Translations under genes and position numbers: made by a program
The notes under the pieces: model-generated
What the model was told of the DNA's origin: nothing
Database searches by the model: none
What the model saw: only the letters and a program-made list of their open reading frames with translations
In this document: positions 16,401 to 24,695 of the stretch, piece after piece
Numbering within the stretch: the first letter of the stretch is position 1
How the letters are laid out: each line of letters begins with the position of its first letter
Origin: Aristaeella lactis
GTDB lineage: Bacteria; Bacillota; Clostridia; Christensenellales; Aristaeellaceae
NCBI RefSeq assembly: GCF_018118585.1
Contig: NZ_CP069421.1
Span: forward strand, 310,001-374,000
Length of the DNA: 64,000 nucleotides
Reading direction: 5' to 3'

Positions 16401-16619
16401 GTGGTTCCGATAGGCAGGAATCTGAAAATCAAGGCAGCCAGGGCTGAAAAGGATATGACGCAGAAGGCTCTGGCGGAAACTGTCGGGATTTCCCGGCAAA
16501 CCATGAACGCTATTGAACAGGGAGAGTTCAATCCCACCATACGGCTCTGCAGGGCAATCTGTCGTGTGCTTGGGAAGAGCCTGGACGAATTATTCGGAGA
16601 GGAGAATGAGGATGAATAA
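16401..16619 (+). CDS. Small XRE family regulator
   Basis: About 72 residues, essentially one helix-turn-helix: DMTQKALAETVGISRQTMNAIEQGEFNPTIRLCRAICRVLG, followed by the acidic tail LDELFGEENEDE. This is the YozG-like subgroup of tiny regulators that sit before a small membrane protein gene. The start is uncertain. ATG 16377 lies before the expected transcription start. GTG 16401 directly abuts the AGAAGGGG site. The codon that aligns with the usual family start is ATA at 16410, with AGGGGG eight bases upstream. Its stop overlaps the next gene by 8 bp. Confidence 0.85.
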   Translation: MVPIGRNLKIKAARAEKDMTQKALAETVGISRQTMNAIEQGEFNPTIRLCRAICRVLGKSLDELFGEENEDE

Positions 16620-17082
16620 GAATGCAAAGAAAAACATCCTGGACGAGATGCAGGACCAGAAAATGCTGAAGCTGGAAGAATACGGTTTCTGGATTCTGTT
16701 CTGGGCACTGGCTGCGGCTATCCTGATCCAGCTGCTTATGGGCGGAACACTAAGGCAGATTGCCGGGGAAGCAATCGTCCTGTTGGTCGGAAGCGTATTT
16801 TATGTTTTCAGCAGTCTTCGGAACGGTCTGTGGACCCGGAACGTGACACCAACCCGGAAGGGAAACCTTTCTGCGGCAATCATTGCGGCTCTGTTGGTGG
16901 GCATGCTGAATGCGGTGAAGATTCTGAAAAAGCCGGAAGTCATTACTAATGATATCCTGCCTGCTATTGCATTCACGGCAGCGGCCTTTGTGGTGTGTTT
17001 TATCGTGCTGGAACTGTTCCGGGTTGTTTACAGGAACAGGCGGGCGAAACTGGACGATGTGGATGAGAAAACCGAAGAATAA
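16612..17082 (+). CDS. Small membrane protein, DUF6773-like, paired with XRE regulator
   Basis: A 156-residue protein with about four helices (near residues 20-40, 50-65, 85-105 and 120-145) and charged ends. The N-terminal part DEMQDQKMLKLEEYGFWILFW resembles membrane proteins that accompany tiny XRE regulators, which I place with DUF6773 tentatively. The start at 16612 is chosen because GGAGAGGAG sits seven bases upstream, and it gives an 8 bp overlap with the regulator. The pair is a two-gene operon closed by a strong terminator. Function unknown. Confidence 0.78.
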   Translation: MNKNAKKNILDEMQDQKMLKLEEYGFWILFWALAAAILIQLLMGGTLRQIAGEAIVLLVGSVFYVFSSLRNGLWTRNVTPTRKGNLSAAIIAALLVGMLNAVKILKKPEVITNDILPAIAFTAAAFVVCFIVLELFRVVYRNRRAKLDDVDEKTEE

Positions 17083-17102
17083 TAAGAAAATTCCATAACA
17101 AG

Positions 17103-17129
17103 AAAGAGGCAGGAGCTCCTGCCTCTTTT
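17103..17129. terminator. Bidirectional terminator
   Basis: A perfect 26 bp palindrome AAAGAGGCAGGAG / CTCCTGCCTCTTT followed by TTTT lies between the plus-strand membrane protein (stop 17082) and the minus-strand gene ending at 17145. It can serve both. Confidence 0.9.
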
Positions 17130-17144
17130 GGTTATACATGAAAA

Positions 17145-17516
17145 TCAATGGAATTTGTAATGGGTGGTTTCGATGATTTCTTCCTCTTCGGGAGCGGATT
17201 CCTTTGCTTCTTCGGCGGTCTCTTCTTCAGCGGTTTCTTCGGCATTCCTGTTCCTGAGACGGAAGAACATCAGCAGGCCGAGGATTGTGCCGATGAGCAG
17301 GCTTTTTCCGGAGAAGAAAGCAGTGAAGAAGAAGCTGATGTTCTGGAAGAACATGGACAGCGCGGCACCCAGTGAAATTTCCATAATGCTCATGATCATA
17401 CGGATGGAAGCGATAAAGCTCCAGCCGCCCCAGAACAGAAGGACAGAGAGGCAAAGCAGCGTAAAGCGGCGGATGCTCTTTTTCCTGCCGCGGGAAGCGT
17501 TCCGATTCATAAACAC
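17145..17516 (-). CDS. Small membrane protein with acidic C-terminal tail
   Basis: About 123 residues: a basic N-terminus (NRNASRGRKKSIRR), two hydrophobic segments near residues 18-40 and 55-90, then a Glu/Ala-rich tail (about 30 residues with more than ten Glu). The GTG at 17516 is preferred since AAAGGAGG is eight bases upstream; the ATG at 17510 would need 14. I do not recognise the family. The charge split suggests the N-terminus faces the cytoplasm. It is monocistronic and ends at the shared terminator. Confidence 0.65.
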   Translation of the reverse strand: MFMNRNASRGRKKSIRRFTLLCLSVLLFWGGWSFIASIRMIMSIMEISLGAALSMFFQNISFFFTAFFSGKSLLIGTILGLLMFFRLRNRNAEETAEEETAEEAKESAPEEEEIIETTHYKFH

Positions 17517-17658
17517 AGCAATTCCCTCCTTTCCGGGTACGGAAGGGATCAATTCCCTGCCGATGGGGGAATAATATCATTTCCGCTATAAAAATAAAAG
17601 GATGAAAGGGGAAAAATAAGGGTGGATATTTTCCTCCTGCCGGAGACAGGGCTTCTTC

Positions 17659-17687
17659 TTGAAGACATGCCGGGGATGTAATATAAT
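17659..17687 (+). promoter_or_regulatory. Promoter of the DUF5058-M20 operon
   Basis: TTGAAG (17659-17664) and TATAAT (17682-17687) with a 17 bp spacer, 46 bp before the first gene. A GGAGG site follows at about 17719. Confidence 0.75.
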
Positions 17688-17732
17688 CCTGCTGAAGCCG
17701 GGTTTTCCGGAGGAAACAGGAGGAATAATCAA

Positions 17733-18482
17733 ATGAGCGTTCTGGAGCAGCTGAACGGCGGCGGAGTGTATCTCATCTGCGGTTCTATTGTGGCGTTTAT
17801 CGCTGTGGTCTGCGTGATCTTTATGGTGCGTGCCTGGCGGGCCGGCAAAGCCCTGGGCATGGACGTGACCCGCATGAAGCGGGCCGTGACAGCCAGCGCG
17901 ACTTTCTCCGTGCTGCCCAGTGTGGGCATCCTGCTGGGGGTGCTGGCGCTGAGCGGAAGCCTTGGCGTGCCGTGGCCGTGGCTGCGGCTGTCGGTTATCG
18001 GTGCCCTGCACTATGAGACCCAGGTGGCGGACGCGGCAGCGGAGCAGCTGGGCGTTTCCCTGGGCTCCGGCCAGATGACGGCGCAGGCGTTCCCGACTAT
18101 TGCCCTGCTGATGAGCATCTGTATCATGTGGGGCATGATCCTCTCCACACTTTTCAATAAGAAATACCTGCACAGGCTGCAACAGGGCGGGAAACAGGAA
18201 ACTCGCACGGGCGGCGGCTTCGGCGACAAGGCGATGGCTGCCATGTTCATCGGCATGGTCAGCGCCTATATCGGCAGCTATGTCGGAGGCTGGATCTCCG
18301 GCGGCGGCCTCTTCTCCTTCTCCGGCAGCTGGACGCCGCTGGCGGTGGTAGCCGCGGCGGCGCTGGCAATGGCTGTGTTCACCTACTTCTCCGAGAAGAA
18401 GGGCATGGCCTGGCTGGACAACTTCTCCATCGCGGGCAGTATGCTGATCGGCATGCTGGCGGCGGTGCTGATCGGTCACTGA
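17733..18482 (+). CDS. DUF5058 family membrane protein
   Basis: A 249-residue protein with about six helices. The conserved part spans SATFSVLPSVGILLGVLALSG and the following PWPWLRLSVIGALHYE, which I recognise as DUF5058. The central loop holds QVADAAAEQLGVSLGSGQM. It is first of three tightly linked genes: a second membrane protein 16 bp on, and an M20 peptidase overlapping that by 4 bp. Together they look like a two-subunit transporter with a dedicated hydrolase, but no member has a role I can cite. The TATAAT promoter lies just upstream. Confidence 0.85.
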   Translation: MSVLEQLNGGGVYLICGSIVAFIAVVCVIFMVRAWRAGKALGMDVTRMKRAVTASATFSVLPSVGILLGVLALSGSLGVPWPWLRLSVIGALHYETQVADAAAEQLGVSLGSGQMTAQAFPTIALLMSICIMWGMILSTLFNKKYLHRLQQGGKQETRTGGGFGDKAMAAMFIGMVSAYIGSYVGGWISGGGLFSFSGSWTPLAVVAAAALAMAVFTYFSEKKGMAWLDNFSIAGSMLIGMLAAVLIGH

Positions 18483-18498
18483 GAGGAGGGGAAAGAAA

Positions 18499-19185
18499 AT
18501 GGATAAGCAGAACAATTATGAAGCCTACCTGAAGTCCACCCATCGCCTGGGCCGGATCGTTTCCGTCATTACGCTGGTGCTGCTGGTCGGCGCGCCGTTT
18601 ATGATCGGCACGCTGCTTGGCGCGGGCCCGGACCTTGGCGCGGTGGCACGGGGCTTCCTGTCTGTGGGCCTGGTGTGGACGGTTTCCAGCGTGGTGGAGT
18701 TCCTGGTCTATACGCCTATGCTGGGTGCCGGCGGCAGCTACCTGGCCTTTATTACCGGCAACCTGATCAACATGAAGATCCCCTGCGCCATGAACGCCAA
18801 GGAACTGGTGGATGCCAAGTCCGGCACGGCAGAGAACGAGGTCATCGCGACCCTGTCCATTGCCACTTCCTCCCTGGTGACGATCGTGGTGCTGGCCCTG
18901 GGCGTGGTGCTGCTGATCCCGCTGCAGCCTGTGCTGCAGAGCCCGGTGCTGGCTCCGGCTTTTGCCAACGTGGTGCCCGCATTGTTCGGCGCTATGGCCT
19001 ATAAGTATTACCGGAAGGATCCGCTGCTGGCGTTGATTCCGCTGACTGTGATGATCATCCTGTTCACGCTGGTGCCGTCCCTGACGTCTTCCACCAGCTT
19101 CATGATCATCCCCGCCGGCGCGCTGGCCATTGCCCTGGCATGGATCAAGTACCGGAAAGCCTCGAAGGGAGCGTCAGCTGAATGA
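18499..19185 (+). CDS. Membrane protein partner of DUF5058 protein
   Basis: A 228-residue protein with about six helices. It begins MDKQNNYEAYLKSTHRLGRI and has the central soluble stretch NMKIPCAMNAKELVDAKSGTAENEV, a conserved-looking loop between helices three and four. I do not recognise a named domain. A GGAGGGGAAAG site precedes the ATG. It is flanked by a DUF5058 gene upstream and an M20 peptidase whose ATG overlaps its stop (ATGA). The most economical reading is the second subunit of a membrane complex; that is inference. Confidence 0.8.
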   Translation: MDKQNNYEAYLKSTHRLGRIVSVITLVLLVGAPFMIGTLLGAGPDLGAVARGFLSVGLVWTVSSVVEFLVYTPMLGAGGSYLAFITGNLINMKIPCAMNAKELVDAKSGTAENEVIATLSIATSSLVTIVVLALGVVLLIPLQPVLQSPVLAPAFANVVPALFGAMAYKYYRKDPLLALIPLTVMIILFTLVPSLTSSTSFMIIPAGALAIALAWIKYRKASKGASAE

Positions 19186-20633
19186 TCGCGCTGTGGATCG
19201 TATTGGGACTGATCGGCCTGCTGCTTCTCCTGCTGCTGGCCGCGATGATCCGTACCCTGCTGATTCCGAATAAGCAGTCCACCTACCGGCCGGATCCGGA
19301 TCCGGAACAGGCGGAGGCTTATGCCGAAAAACTGTCCGCCATGGTCCGGTATGAGACGGTCTCCGTTCCGGGAGAGGACCTGCGGGAGAAGTTCCTGGGC
19401 TTCCATAAGGTGCTGGAGGAACTGTTCCCGTTGGTACACCGGGAACTGGAAAAGACGGAGATTGACGGAAACCTGCTGTATTACTGGAAGGGGCAGGACA
19501 GCAGCCGTCCGCTGCTGCTGATGAGCCACCAGGACGTTGTGCCCGCGGAGGGAACCTGGGAGCATGAACCCTTCTCAGGAGATATCGCGGACGGGAAGGT
19601 CTGGGGCCGGGGCGCCTCGGATACCAAGTGCTCGGTGATGGCCTTCTTCCAGGCGGTTGAGGAACTGCTGGCGGAAGGGGTTGTTCCGCCGCAGGATGTA
19701 TACCTGTCCTCCTCCTGCACGGAGGAATGGGGCGGAGACGGCTGCCCGAAGCTGGTGGCGGAGCTGGAACGGCGCGGTGTGAAGCCATACCTGGTCTGCG
19801 ATGAGGGCGGCGGGATCATCACTGATCCCATCGGCGGCATCCACGGCAACTTTGCCATGGTGGGTGTTTTTGAGAAGGGAAAGGCGGATGTGCGCTTCAC
19901 CGCGAAGTCCGGCGGGGGACATGCCAGCGCACCGCCTGCCCATTCCCCGGTGGCGCGGCTTGCGGCTTTTGTGAATGAGATCGAGACCCGAAGTGTCTTC
20001 AAACGGAAGATGCCGAAGGAAGTCGCGGCGATGTTTGAAACCCTGGCGCCTTACGCCGGATTTCCGCTGAAGCTGGTGCTGTCCAACCTGTGGCTGTTCC
20101 GGCCTGTGCTGCTGAAGGTGCTGCCGGCGATCAGCGCCCAGGCGGGAGCCATGATCCGCACCACCATCGCCTTTACGATGATGAGCGGATCAGATGCCTG
20201 CAACGTGCTGCCCCAGGAGGCAAGTATCTGCGCCAACATGCGGTTTATTCCGCACCAGGGCATGGAGGAAAGCCTCGGGATCGTGCGGAAGCTGGCGGAA
20301 AAGCACGGACTGGAGACGGAAGTGCTTGCGGCCAATGACTATACAGAACCGGTGAATATCCATGGGGACGCTTTCATGACCGTGCAGCGGGTGATCGCGG
20401 AGACTTTCCCGGGATGCGCGGGCAGCCCCTATGTGATGACCGGCGCCACGGACTCACGGTTCTACCATCGGATCTGTGACAACGTGGTGTGCTTTGCCCC
20501 GGTGATCTACGGACCGGAGCAGATGAAAGGCATGCACGGGGTGAATGAGAATATAGAGTATAGCTGCCTGCCAGGAGCAGTGCGGTTTTACCAAAATCTC
20601 ATACGAGAATTTGGTAAAACAATGAAATATTGA
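19182..20633 (+). CDS. Membrane-anchored M20 family peptidase (CPS1/PM20D1-like)
   Basis: A 483-residue zinc hydrolase with an N-terminal transmembrane helix (residues 4-28). Metal ligands and the general base are visible: His116 and Asp118 in MSHQDVVPA, Asp147 in GRGASDTKCS, Glu181-Glu182 in SSCTEEWGGDG, Asp in CDEGGG, and a late His in KGMHGVNEN. The order and the N-terminal anchor match carboxypeptidase S/PM20D1-type enzymes, which cut dipeptides or N-acyl amino acids. It is translationally coupled to the preceding membrane protein. The last 17 codons overlap a 16 bp hairpin that opens a repeat array, so the C-terminus may have been rewritten. Confidence 0.9.
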   Translation: MIALWIVLGLIGLLLLLLLAAMIRTLLIPNKQSTYRPDPDPEQAEAYAEKLSAMVRYETVSVPGEDLREKFLGFHKVLEELFPLVHRELEKTEIDGNLLYYWKGQDSSRPLLLMSHQDVVPAEGTWEHEPFSGDIADGKVWGRGASDTKCSVMAFFQAVEELLAEGVVPPQDVYLSSSCTEEWGGDGCPKLVAELERRGVKPYLVCDEGGGIITDPIGGIHGNFAMVGVFEKGKADVRFTAKSGGGHASAPPAHSPVARLAAFVNEIETRSVFKRKMPKEVAAMFETLAPYAGFPLKLVLSNLWLFRPVLLKVLPAISAQAGAMIRTTIAFTMMSGSDACNVLPQEASICANMRFIPHQGMEESLGIVRKLAEKHGLETEVLAANDYTEPVNIHGDAFMTVQRVIAETFPGCAGSPYVMTGATDSRFYHRICDNVVCFAPVIYGPEQMKGMHGVNENIEYSCLPGAVRFYQNLIREFGKTMKY

Positions 20634-20651
20634 ACGGCAGGGCCGTTCAAT
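20585..20651 (+). repeat. Hairpin array start over the M20 stop codon
   Basis: Hairpin 1: arms 20585-20600 and 20605-20620 (15 of 16 pairs, loop ATAC), inside the last codons of the M20 gene. Spacer ATGAAAT at 20622-20628. Hairpin 2: ATTGAACGGC (20629-20638), loop AGG, GCCGTTCAAT (20642-20651), containing the TGA stop at 20631-20633. The next unit follows after GTGAAAT. Confidence 0.8.
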
Positions 20652-20768
20652 GTGAAATATGCCCTTCGGGTATGTGATCCTTCGACTGCGCTCCCTTCGT
20701 ACCGCTTGCTCAGGATGACACTTTTAGCGGAATCCCAATGTGAAATATTCGCCTTGCGGCGAATGTGA
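20652..20768. repeat. GTGAAAT-spaced hairpins with an inserted GATGACA-family repeat
   Basis: Spacer GTGAAAT at 20652-20658, hairpin ATGCC-CTTCG-GGTAT (20659-20673), then GTGAT. The array is interrupted at about 20677-20722 by a copy of the ...CTTCGACTGCGCTC...GCTCAGGATGACA family. It resumes with GTGAAAT (20740-20746) and hairpin ATTCGCC-TTGC-GGCGAAT (20747-20764) and GTGA. The remaining stretch to 20835 has no gene that I can see. Confidence 0.75.
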
Positions 20769-20835
20769 TAGTAACTCTGTTTGGCTAAATACCAAGGCAA
20801 TTCGTTCGCTCATGGAAAATGGTGATGCGGCTTTC

Positions 20836-20877
20836 AGATCTCTCCGCGCGGCCTTATGGCCTTGGTCGGGATGACAA
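20836..20877. repeat. GATGACA-family intergenic repeat
   Basis: CAGATCTCTCCGCGCGGCC at the left, GGCCTTGGTCGGGATGACA at the right; the arms CGCGCGGCC and GGCCTTGG make a small hairpin around TTAT. Same family as copies at 25408, 43342, 53209 and 62958. Confidence 0.75.
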
Positions 20878-20880
20878 TAA

Positions 20881-20990
20881 CCAGCCTGGCGGCTGGAATG
20901 ATATGTCTGACAAGGTCAGACATGATATATTGGTCTATGGCCAATATGATATGTTGCTTCGCAACATAATATGTTCGTCTGCGACGAACG
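20881..20990. repeat. GAT-spaced hairpin array before the SH3 protein gene
   Basis: Five hairpins in a row: CCAGCC-TGGC-GGCTGG (20881-20896); ATGTCTGAC-AAG-GTCAGACAT (20903-20923); ATATTGG-TCTATG-GCCAATAT region (20927-20947); ATGTTGC-TTC-GCAACAT (20951-20967); GTTCGTC-TGC-GACGAAC (20973-20989). The units are separated by GAT or AAT, so each junction reads ATGATAT or ATAATAT. No two stems have the same sequence. Confidence 0.85.
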
Positions 20991-21020
20991 TTGAAGTTAC
21001 AGTATACAATATGGTATGAT
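20991..21020 (+). promoter_or_regulatory. Promoter of the SH3 protein gene
   Basis: TTGAAG (20991-20996) starts right where the hairpin array ends, and TATGAT is at 21015-21020 with an 18 bp spacer, 30 bp before the start. An AAGGAGG site lies at about 21034-21040. Confidence 0.65.
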
Positions 21021-21049
21021 AAGCAGAACAGGCAAGGAGGAATAGAAGA

Positions 21050-21955
21050 ATGAAGCATAACGGATTTTTCAAAAGGCTGACAGCTGTGGCGCTGGCACTG
21101 ATCCTGACCGTTTCCTGCGGTTGCGTGCTGGCTGAAGAAAAAACGTCCTCTTCTCCGGCGGCAGAGTCGCAGACCGTTGCGGAACTGCTGAATGTGCCGG
21201 ATTTCAAATTCTTCGTCCGGGACAAGGGAATCGGCAAGGGTGAATTCCCTGTATATACCGCCCCGTCCGAGGATTCCATCCGCCTGTCTGACGGCAAGCT
21301 GATGGTCAATGTGGGCTATGAGCTGGCTGTGGCCGGTTTTGATTCCGGCTGGCTTATGGTCCGCTTTGAAGTAAAGGATAAGAAGGCCCGGGTCGGTTAT
21401 ATCCCGCAGAAGTATGTCCGCGGCCTGACAACCGGTGTGGGACAGCTGAAGTTTGTCTCCATTCCCGTGGCGCTGGCAGAGGAAACGGAGATCACGGACA
21501 ACCCGCGTTCCAACTCCACGCCTTTCGGTACCCTGACCAAAGGAACGCAGGTAACGATCCTGGGCAAATATACCTACACCGGCAACTGGTGGTACGTGGA
21601 AACGGAGCTGGCCGGGCAGCGGACCCGCGGCTTCATTAACCGCACCAACGCGGACCTGCTGATCGACGGCAAAGTGTATACCGGCAATGAAGCACTGGGT
21701 TTCCCGGTCGCGGCACCTGACGGCAACACGCAGATCGGTACGATCACGGTGAACGGTGACGGAGACTACGCGATGATCGTGCGTAAGCATGCCAACGCGG
21801 ATTCCGCCATGGTGGCCCGTGCCTTCGGCGGAGACGTCTTCCCGTGCTACGGCAGCAAGACGGGTCCCCGGGACAGGGTCTGGTATTATATCTGGGTGGA
21901 CGGCGTATGGGGCTGGTTCTCTTCCGGCAATTCCACGCTGACCGAAAACGAGTGA
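21050..21955 (+). CDS. Exported bacterial SH3-domain protein
   Basis: A 301-residue protein with a signal peptide ([23 protein letters not shown], cleavage near residue 28; the SCGC could also be a weak lipobox). The mature part has three SH3-like units: about residues 60-128 ([18 protein letters not shown]), 140-205 ([20 protein letters not shown], then [19 protein letters not shown]) and 232-295 ([16 protein letters not shown], then [15 protein letters not shown]). Such domains bind peptidoglycan or cell-wall peptides outside the cell. There is no enzymatic domain. It is flanked by hairpin arrays on the left and fumC 34 bp to the right. Confidence 0.85.
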   Translation: MKHNGFFKRLTAVALALILTVSCGCVLAEEKTSSSPAAESQTVAELLNVPDFKFFVRDKGIGKGEFPVYTAPSEDSIRLSDGKLMVNVGYELAVAGFDSGWLMVRFEVKDKKARVGYIPQKYVRGLTTGVGQLKFVSIPVALAEETEITDNPRSNSTPFGTLTKGTQVTILGKYTYTGNWWYVETELAGQRTRGFINRTNADLLIDGKVYTGNEALGFPVAAPDGNTQIGTITVNGDGDYAMIVRKHANADSAMVARAFGGDVFPCYGSKTGPRDRVWYYIWVDGVWGWFSSGNSTLTENE

Positions 21956-21989
21956 TTTTCATAACATTGTAAAAATACAGGAGCAAGGC

Positions 21990-23363
21990 ATGACTTACAG
22001 AACAGAACATGATTCCATGGGTGAGGTCCGTGTACCCGCGGACCGTTACTGGGGTGCCCAGACGGAACGGAGCCGGAACAATTTCCCCATTGGCGCGGGA
22101 CACGAAAATATGCCGGGGGAGATTATCCGGGCTTTTGCCGTGCTGAAAATGGCGGCAGCGCTGGCTAACAGGGAACTGAAACCGGAAAAGATGACCGCGA
22201 AAAAGTGCGGCGCGATCTGCCAGGCGGCGGAGGAAATCCTTGCCGGAAAGCTGGATGGACATTTCCCGCTTGTGGTCTGGCAGACGGGATCCGGCACCCA
22301 GAGCAATATGAACATGAACGAGGTCATCGCAAACCGGGGAAACGAAATTGCCGGGGAGAAGCTGCTGCATCCCAACGATGACGTGAATATGAGCCAGTCC
22401 TCCAATGACACTTTCCCCACGGCCATGCACATTGCCGCGGCGGAAGCTATGGAACGGACGATTGAGGCGGTTGTCCGGCTGAAGGACGAGCTGATCCGGC
22501 TGGAGAAGGAAAACGCGAATGTGCTCAAGTGCGGCCGCACCCACCTGCAGGACGCGACACCGATCCTGTTCTGCCAGGAGATCTCCGGCTGGCGTTCCAG
22601 CCTGGAAAAGGATGAGGAACTGCTGCGGCTGGCGGAGAAACCGCTGCTGTCCCTGGCCCTGGGCGGAACCGCCGTCGGGACCGGACTGAACGCTCCGGAA
22701 GGCTTTGATTCCCTTTCCGCGGCGAAGATTGCGGAGAAAACCGGCCTGCCTTTTGTAACAGCGGAGAACAAGTTCCATGCCCTGACGTCCAAAGATGAGA
22801 TGGTTTTTGCCCACGGCGCGCTGAAGGCGCTGGCGGCGGACCTGATGAAGATCGCCAACGATATCCGGTGGCTGGCCAGCGGCCCGCGGCTGGGCCTGGG
22901 CGAGATCACGATCCCGGAGAATGAGCCGGGTTCCTCCATCATGCCGGGCAAGGTCAACCCCACCCAGTGTGAGCAGGTGACCATGGTGGCGGCCCAGGTA
23001 ATGGGTAATGACGTAGCTGTCGGTATTGCCGCCAGCCAGGGCAACTTTGAGCTGAATGTGTTCATGCCGGTGTGCGCCTACAACTTCCTGCAGAGCGCAC
23101 GGCTGCTGGCGGAGAGCATGGATTCCTTCCGGGAACGCTGCGTGAGCGGCATCCAGGCCAACCGGGCGAAGATGCAGGAGAATGTGGAGCGCTCCCTGAT
23201 GCTGGTGACCGCGCTGTCGCCGATCATCGGCTATGAGAACGCAGCGAAGACCGCCCAGAAGGCACACCGGGACGGCAGCAGCCTGAAGGAGGCGTGCGTG
23301 GCGCTGGGATTCCTGACGGAAGAAGAATTTGACGCGAACTACCACCCTGAAGCAATGGTATAA
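21990..23363 (+). CDS. fumC: Class II fumarate hydratase
   Basis: A 457-residue enzyme that interconverts fumarate and malate in the cytoplasm; normal length for class II fumarase. Signature regions are [14 protein letters not shown] (about residues 98-111), [15 protein letters not shown] (about 132-146) and the mobile-loop box [17 protein letters not shown] (about 316-332). It is related to aspartase, but the N-terminal [20 protein letters not shown] and the loop match fumarase. Its stop codon lies in the loop of a perfect 12 bp hairpin that starts a repeat array. The gene is probably independent of alaX, which begins 135 bp later. Confidence 0.95.
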   Translation: MTYRTEHDSMGEVRVPADRYWGAQTERSRNNFPIGAGHENMPGEIIRAFAVLKMAAALANRELKPEKMTAKKCGAICQAAEEILAGKLDGHFPLVVWQTGSGTQSNMNMNEVIANRGNEIAGEKLLHPNDDVNMSQSSNDTFPTAMHIAAAEAMERTIEAVVRLKDELIRLEKENANVLKCGRTHLQDATPILFCQEISGWRSSLEKDEELLRLAEKPLLSLALGGTAVGTGLNAPEGFDSLSAAKIAEKTGLPFVTAENKFHALTSKDEMVFAHGALKALAADLMKIANDIRWLASGPRLGLGEITIPENEPGSSIMPGKVNPTQCEQVTMVAAQVMGNDVAVGIAASQGNFELNVFMPVCAYNFLQSARLLAESMDSFRERCVSGIQANRAKMQENVERSLMLVTALSPIIGYENAAKTAQKAHRDGSSLKEACVALGFLTEEEFDANYHPEAMV

Positions 23364-23467
23364 ACCATTGCTTCAATGATATGTTATCTTCGACAACATG
23401 ATATATTTGCCGTTGGCAAATATGATATGTCGCTTTGCGACATGATATATTCGGCTTCGCCGAATGT
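23348..23467. repeat. GAT-spaced hairpin array over the fumC stop codon
   Basis: Five hairpins: TGAAGCAATGGT-ATAA-ACCATTGCTTCA (23348-23375, loop holds the TAA stop); ATGTTATC-TTC-GACAACAT (23381-23399, one mismatch); ATATTTGCC-GTT-GGCAAATAT (23403-23423); ATGTCGC-TTT-GCGACAT (23427-23443); ATTCGGC-TTC-GCCGAAT (23449-23465). The spacers are GAT each time, so the junction always reads ATGATAT. The alaX start follows 32 bp later. Confidence 0.9.
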
Positions 23468-23498
23468 TATTAGTTAGTTATAAACCAAAGGGGAAAAT

Positions 23499-24695
23499 AT
23501 GACTGAGAGACTGTATTATGATGACGCATATCTGTGGCAGTTTGATGCCACGGTCACGTCTGTGCGGAACGGAACGCGGCCGGGAGAGTGGGAGATCACC
23601 CTGGATCGGAGCGCGTTTTACCCGACCTCGGGCGGACAGCCCTTTGACACCGGTACGCTGACCTTTGGCAAAGTGAAGGCGAAGGTCACGGACGTGGAAG
23701 TGGCTGCAGACGGAGACGTTATTCATACAGTTGACAAAGAGATCCCTGTGGGAACGGCGGTGCGCGGCGAGATTGACGGCGCGCGGCGGACGGACCACAT
23801 GGAGCAGCACGGCGGGGAACACATGCTGGCGGGCGCCATCTGGGAAAAACTGGGCGGCACGACCATCGGCCTGCACCTGGGACAGACAGAATCCACCATT
23901 GACGTATCCATGCCGGAAGGCCGGACCCACCTGACAGAGGAAGAGATCCTCCTGCTGGAGAACACGGTGAACGAGCGGATCCGCCTGGATGCGCCGATCC
24001 GCTGCTGGTTCCCCGAAGAAGAGGAACTGAAGAAGCTTCCCCTGCGCAAGGCGCCTACGGTGACGGAGCATGTACGTATTGTGGCCATGGGCGACTTTGA
24101 GATGGTTGCCTGCGGCGGAACGCATCCGTCCTCCACGGGCCGGATCGGGCTGATCAAGATTATTTCCGCCATTCCCGCCAAGGGAAAGGTGCGGGTTTCC
24201 TTTGTCTGCGGCGGACGGGCAGTGGGCCTTTTTCAGACCTATATGCGGTATGCGGACAAGGCCGGCGCGGCGCTGAGCTGTCCGGTGGAGAAGCTGTCTT
24301 CCGCGGCAAGCGACCTGAAGTACAGGCTGTCGGAGGCGGAGAAGAAAGCGAACCGGCTGGAAAGCCGGGAACTGCTGGACAGGATGGCGCAGGCGGAAAG
24401 CGGGGAGGATGTTCCCGGGATCACGCTGTGCGTGCTGACGATGCCGGAAACGGACAGCCGGGCAGTGTCGGCAGCGGTTTCGGAATATATCGCGGCAAAG
24501 GGCAGGGCCCTGCTGTTGTGCGCGGGGGAAAGGCTGACCTTTGCCCGGTCCGCGGATGTAAAGATTGACATGAATGACCTGATCAAGCGGGTGGGCCGGG
24601 GCGGCGGCAGGCCGGATATGGCCAGCGGCGCCGGAATTCCGGAATGCGTATCCGTGGCCCGGAAGATCCTGATGACGGAGGGAATCAGCAAATGA
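23499..24695 (+). CDS. Alanyl-tRNA editing protein (AlaX type) with DHHA1 domain
   Basis: A 398-residue stand-alone editing factor that would remove serine or glycine from mischarged tRNA-Ala. The N-terminal barrel has SAFYPTSGGQPFDTG, the zinc site is DHMEQHGGEHML plus ACGGTH (His, His, Cys, His), and the C-terminal part carries a DHHA1 domain ending in RVGRGGGRPDMASGAG. No aminoacylation domain is present. This is the long AlaX form, close in layout to the C-terminal half of AlaRS. Its stop overlaps the start of a small gene (ATGA). It follows a hairpin array. Confidence 0.9.
   Translation: MTERLYYDDAYLWQFDATVTSVRNGTRPGEWEITLDRSAFYPTSGGQPFDTGTLTFGKVKAKVTDVEVAADGDVIHTVDKEIPVGTAVRGEIDGARRTDHMEQHGGEHMLAGAIWEKLGGTTIGLHLGQTESTIDVSMPEGRTHLTEEEILLLENTVNERIRLDAPIRCWFPEEEELKKLPLRKAPTVTEHVRIVAMGDFEMVACGGTHPSSTGRIGLIKIISAIPAKGKVRVSFVCGGRAVGLFQTYMRYADKAGAALSCPVEKLSSAASDLKYRLSEAEKKANRLESRELLDRMAQAESGEDVPGITLCVLTMPETDSRAVSAAVSEYIAAKGRALLLCAGERLTFARSADVKIDMNDLIKRVGRGGGRPDMASGAGIPECVSVARKILMTEGISK

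Noticed and set aside
20881-23467. CRISPR array interpretation of the ATGATAT repeats
   Set aside because: The repeated unit is only 3-7 bp, the intervals are palindromes of 13-21 bp rather than unique spacers, and no cas gene is present.
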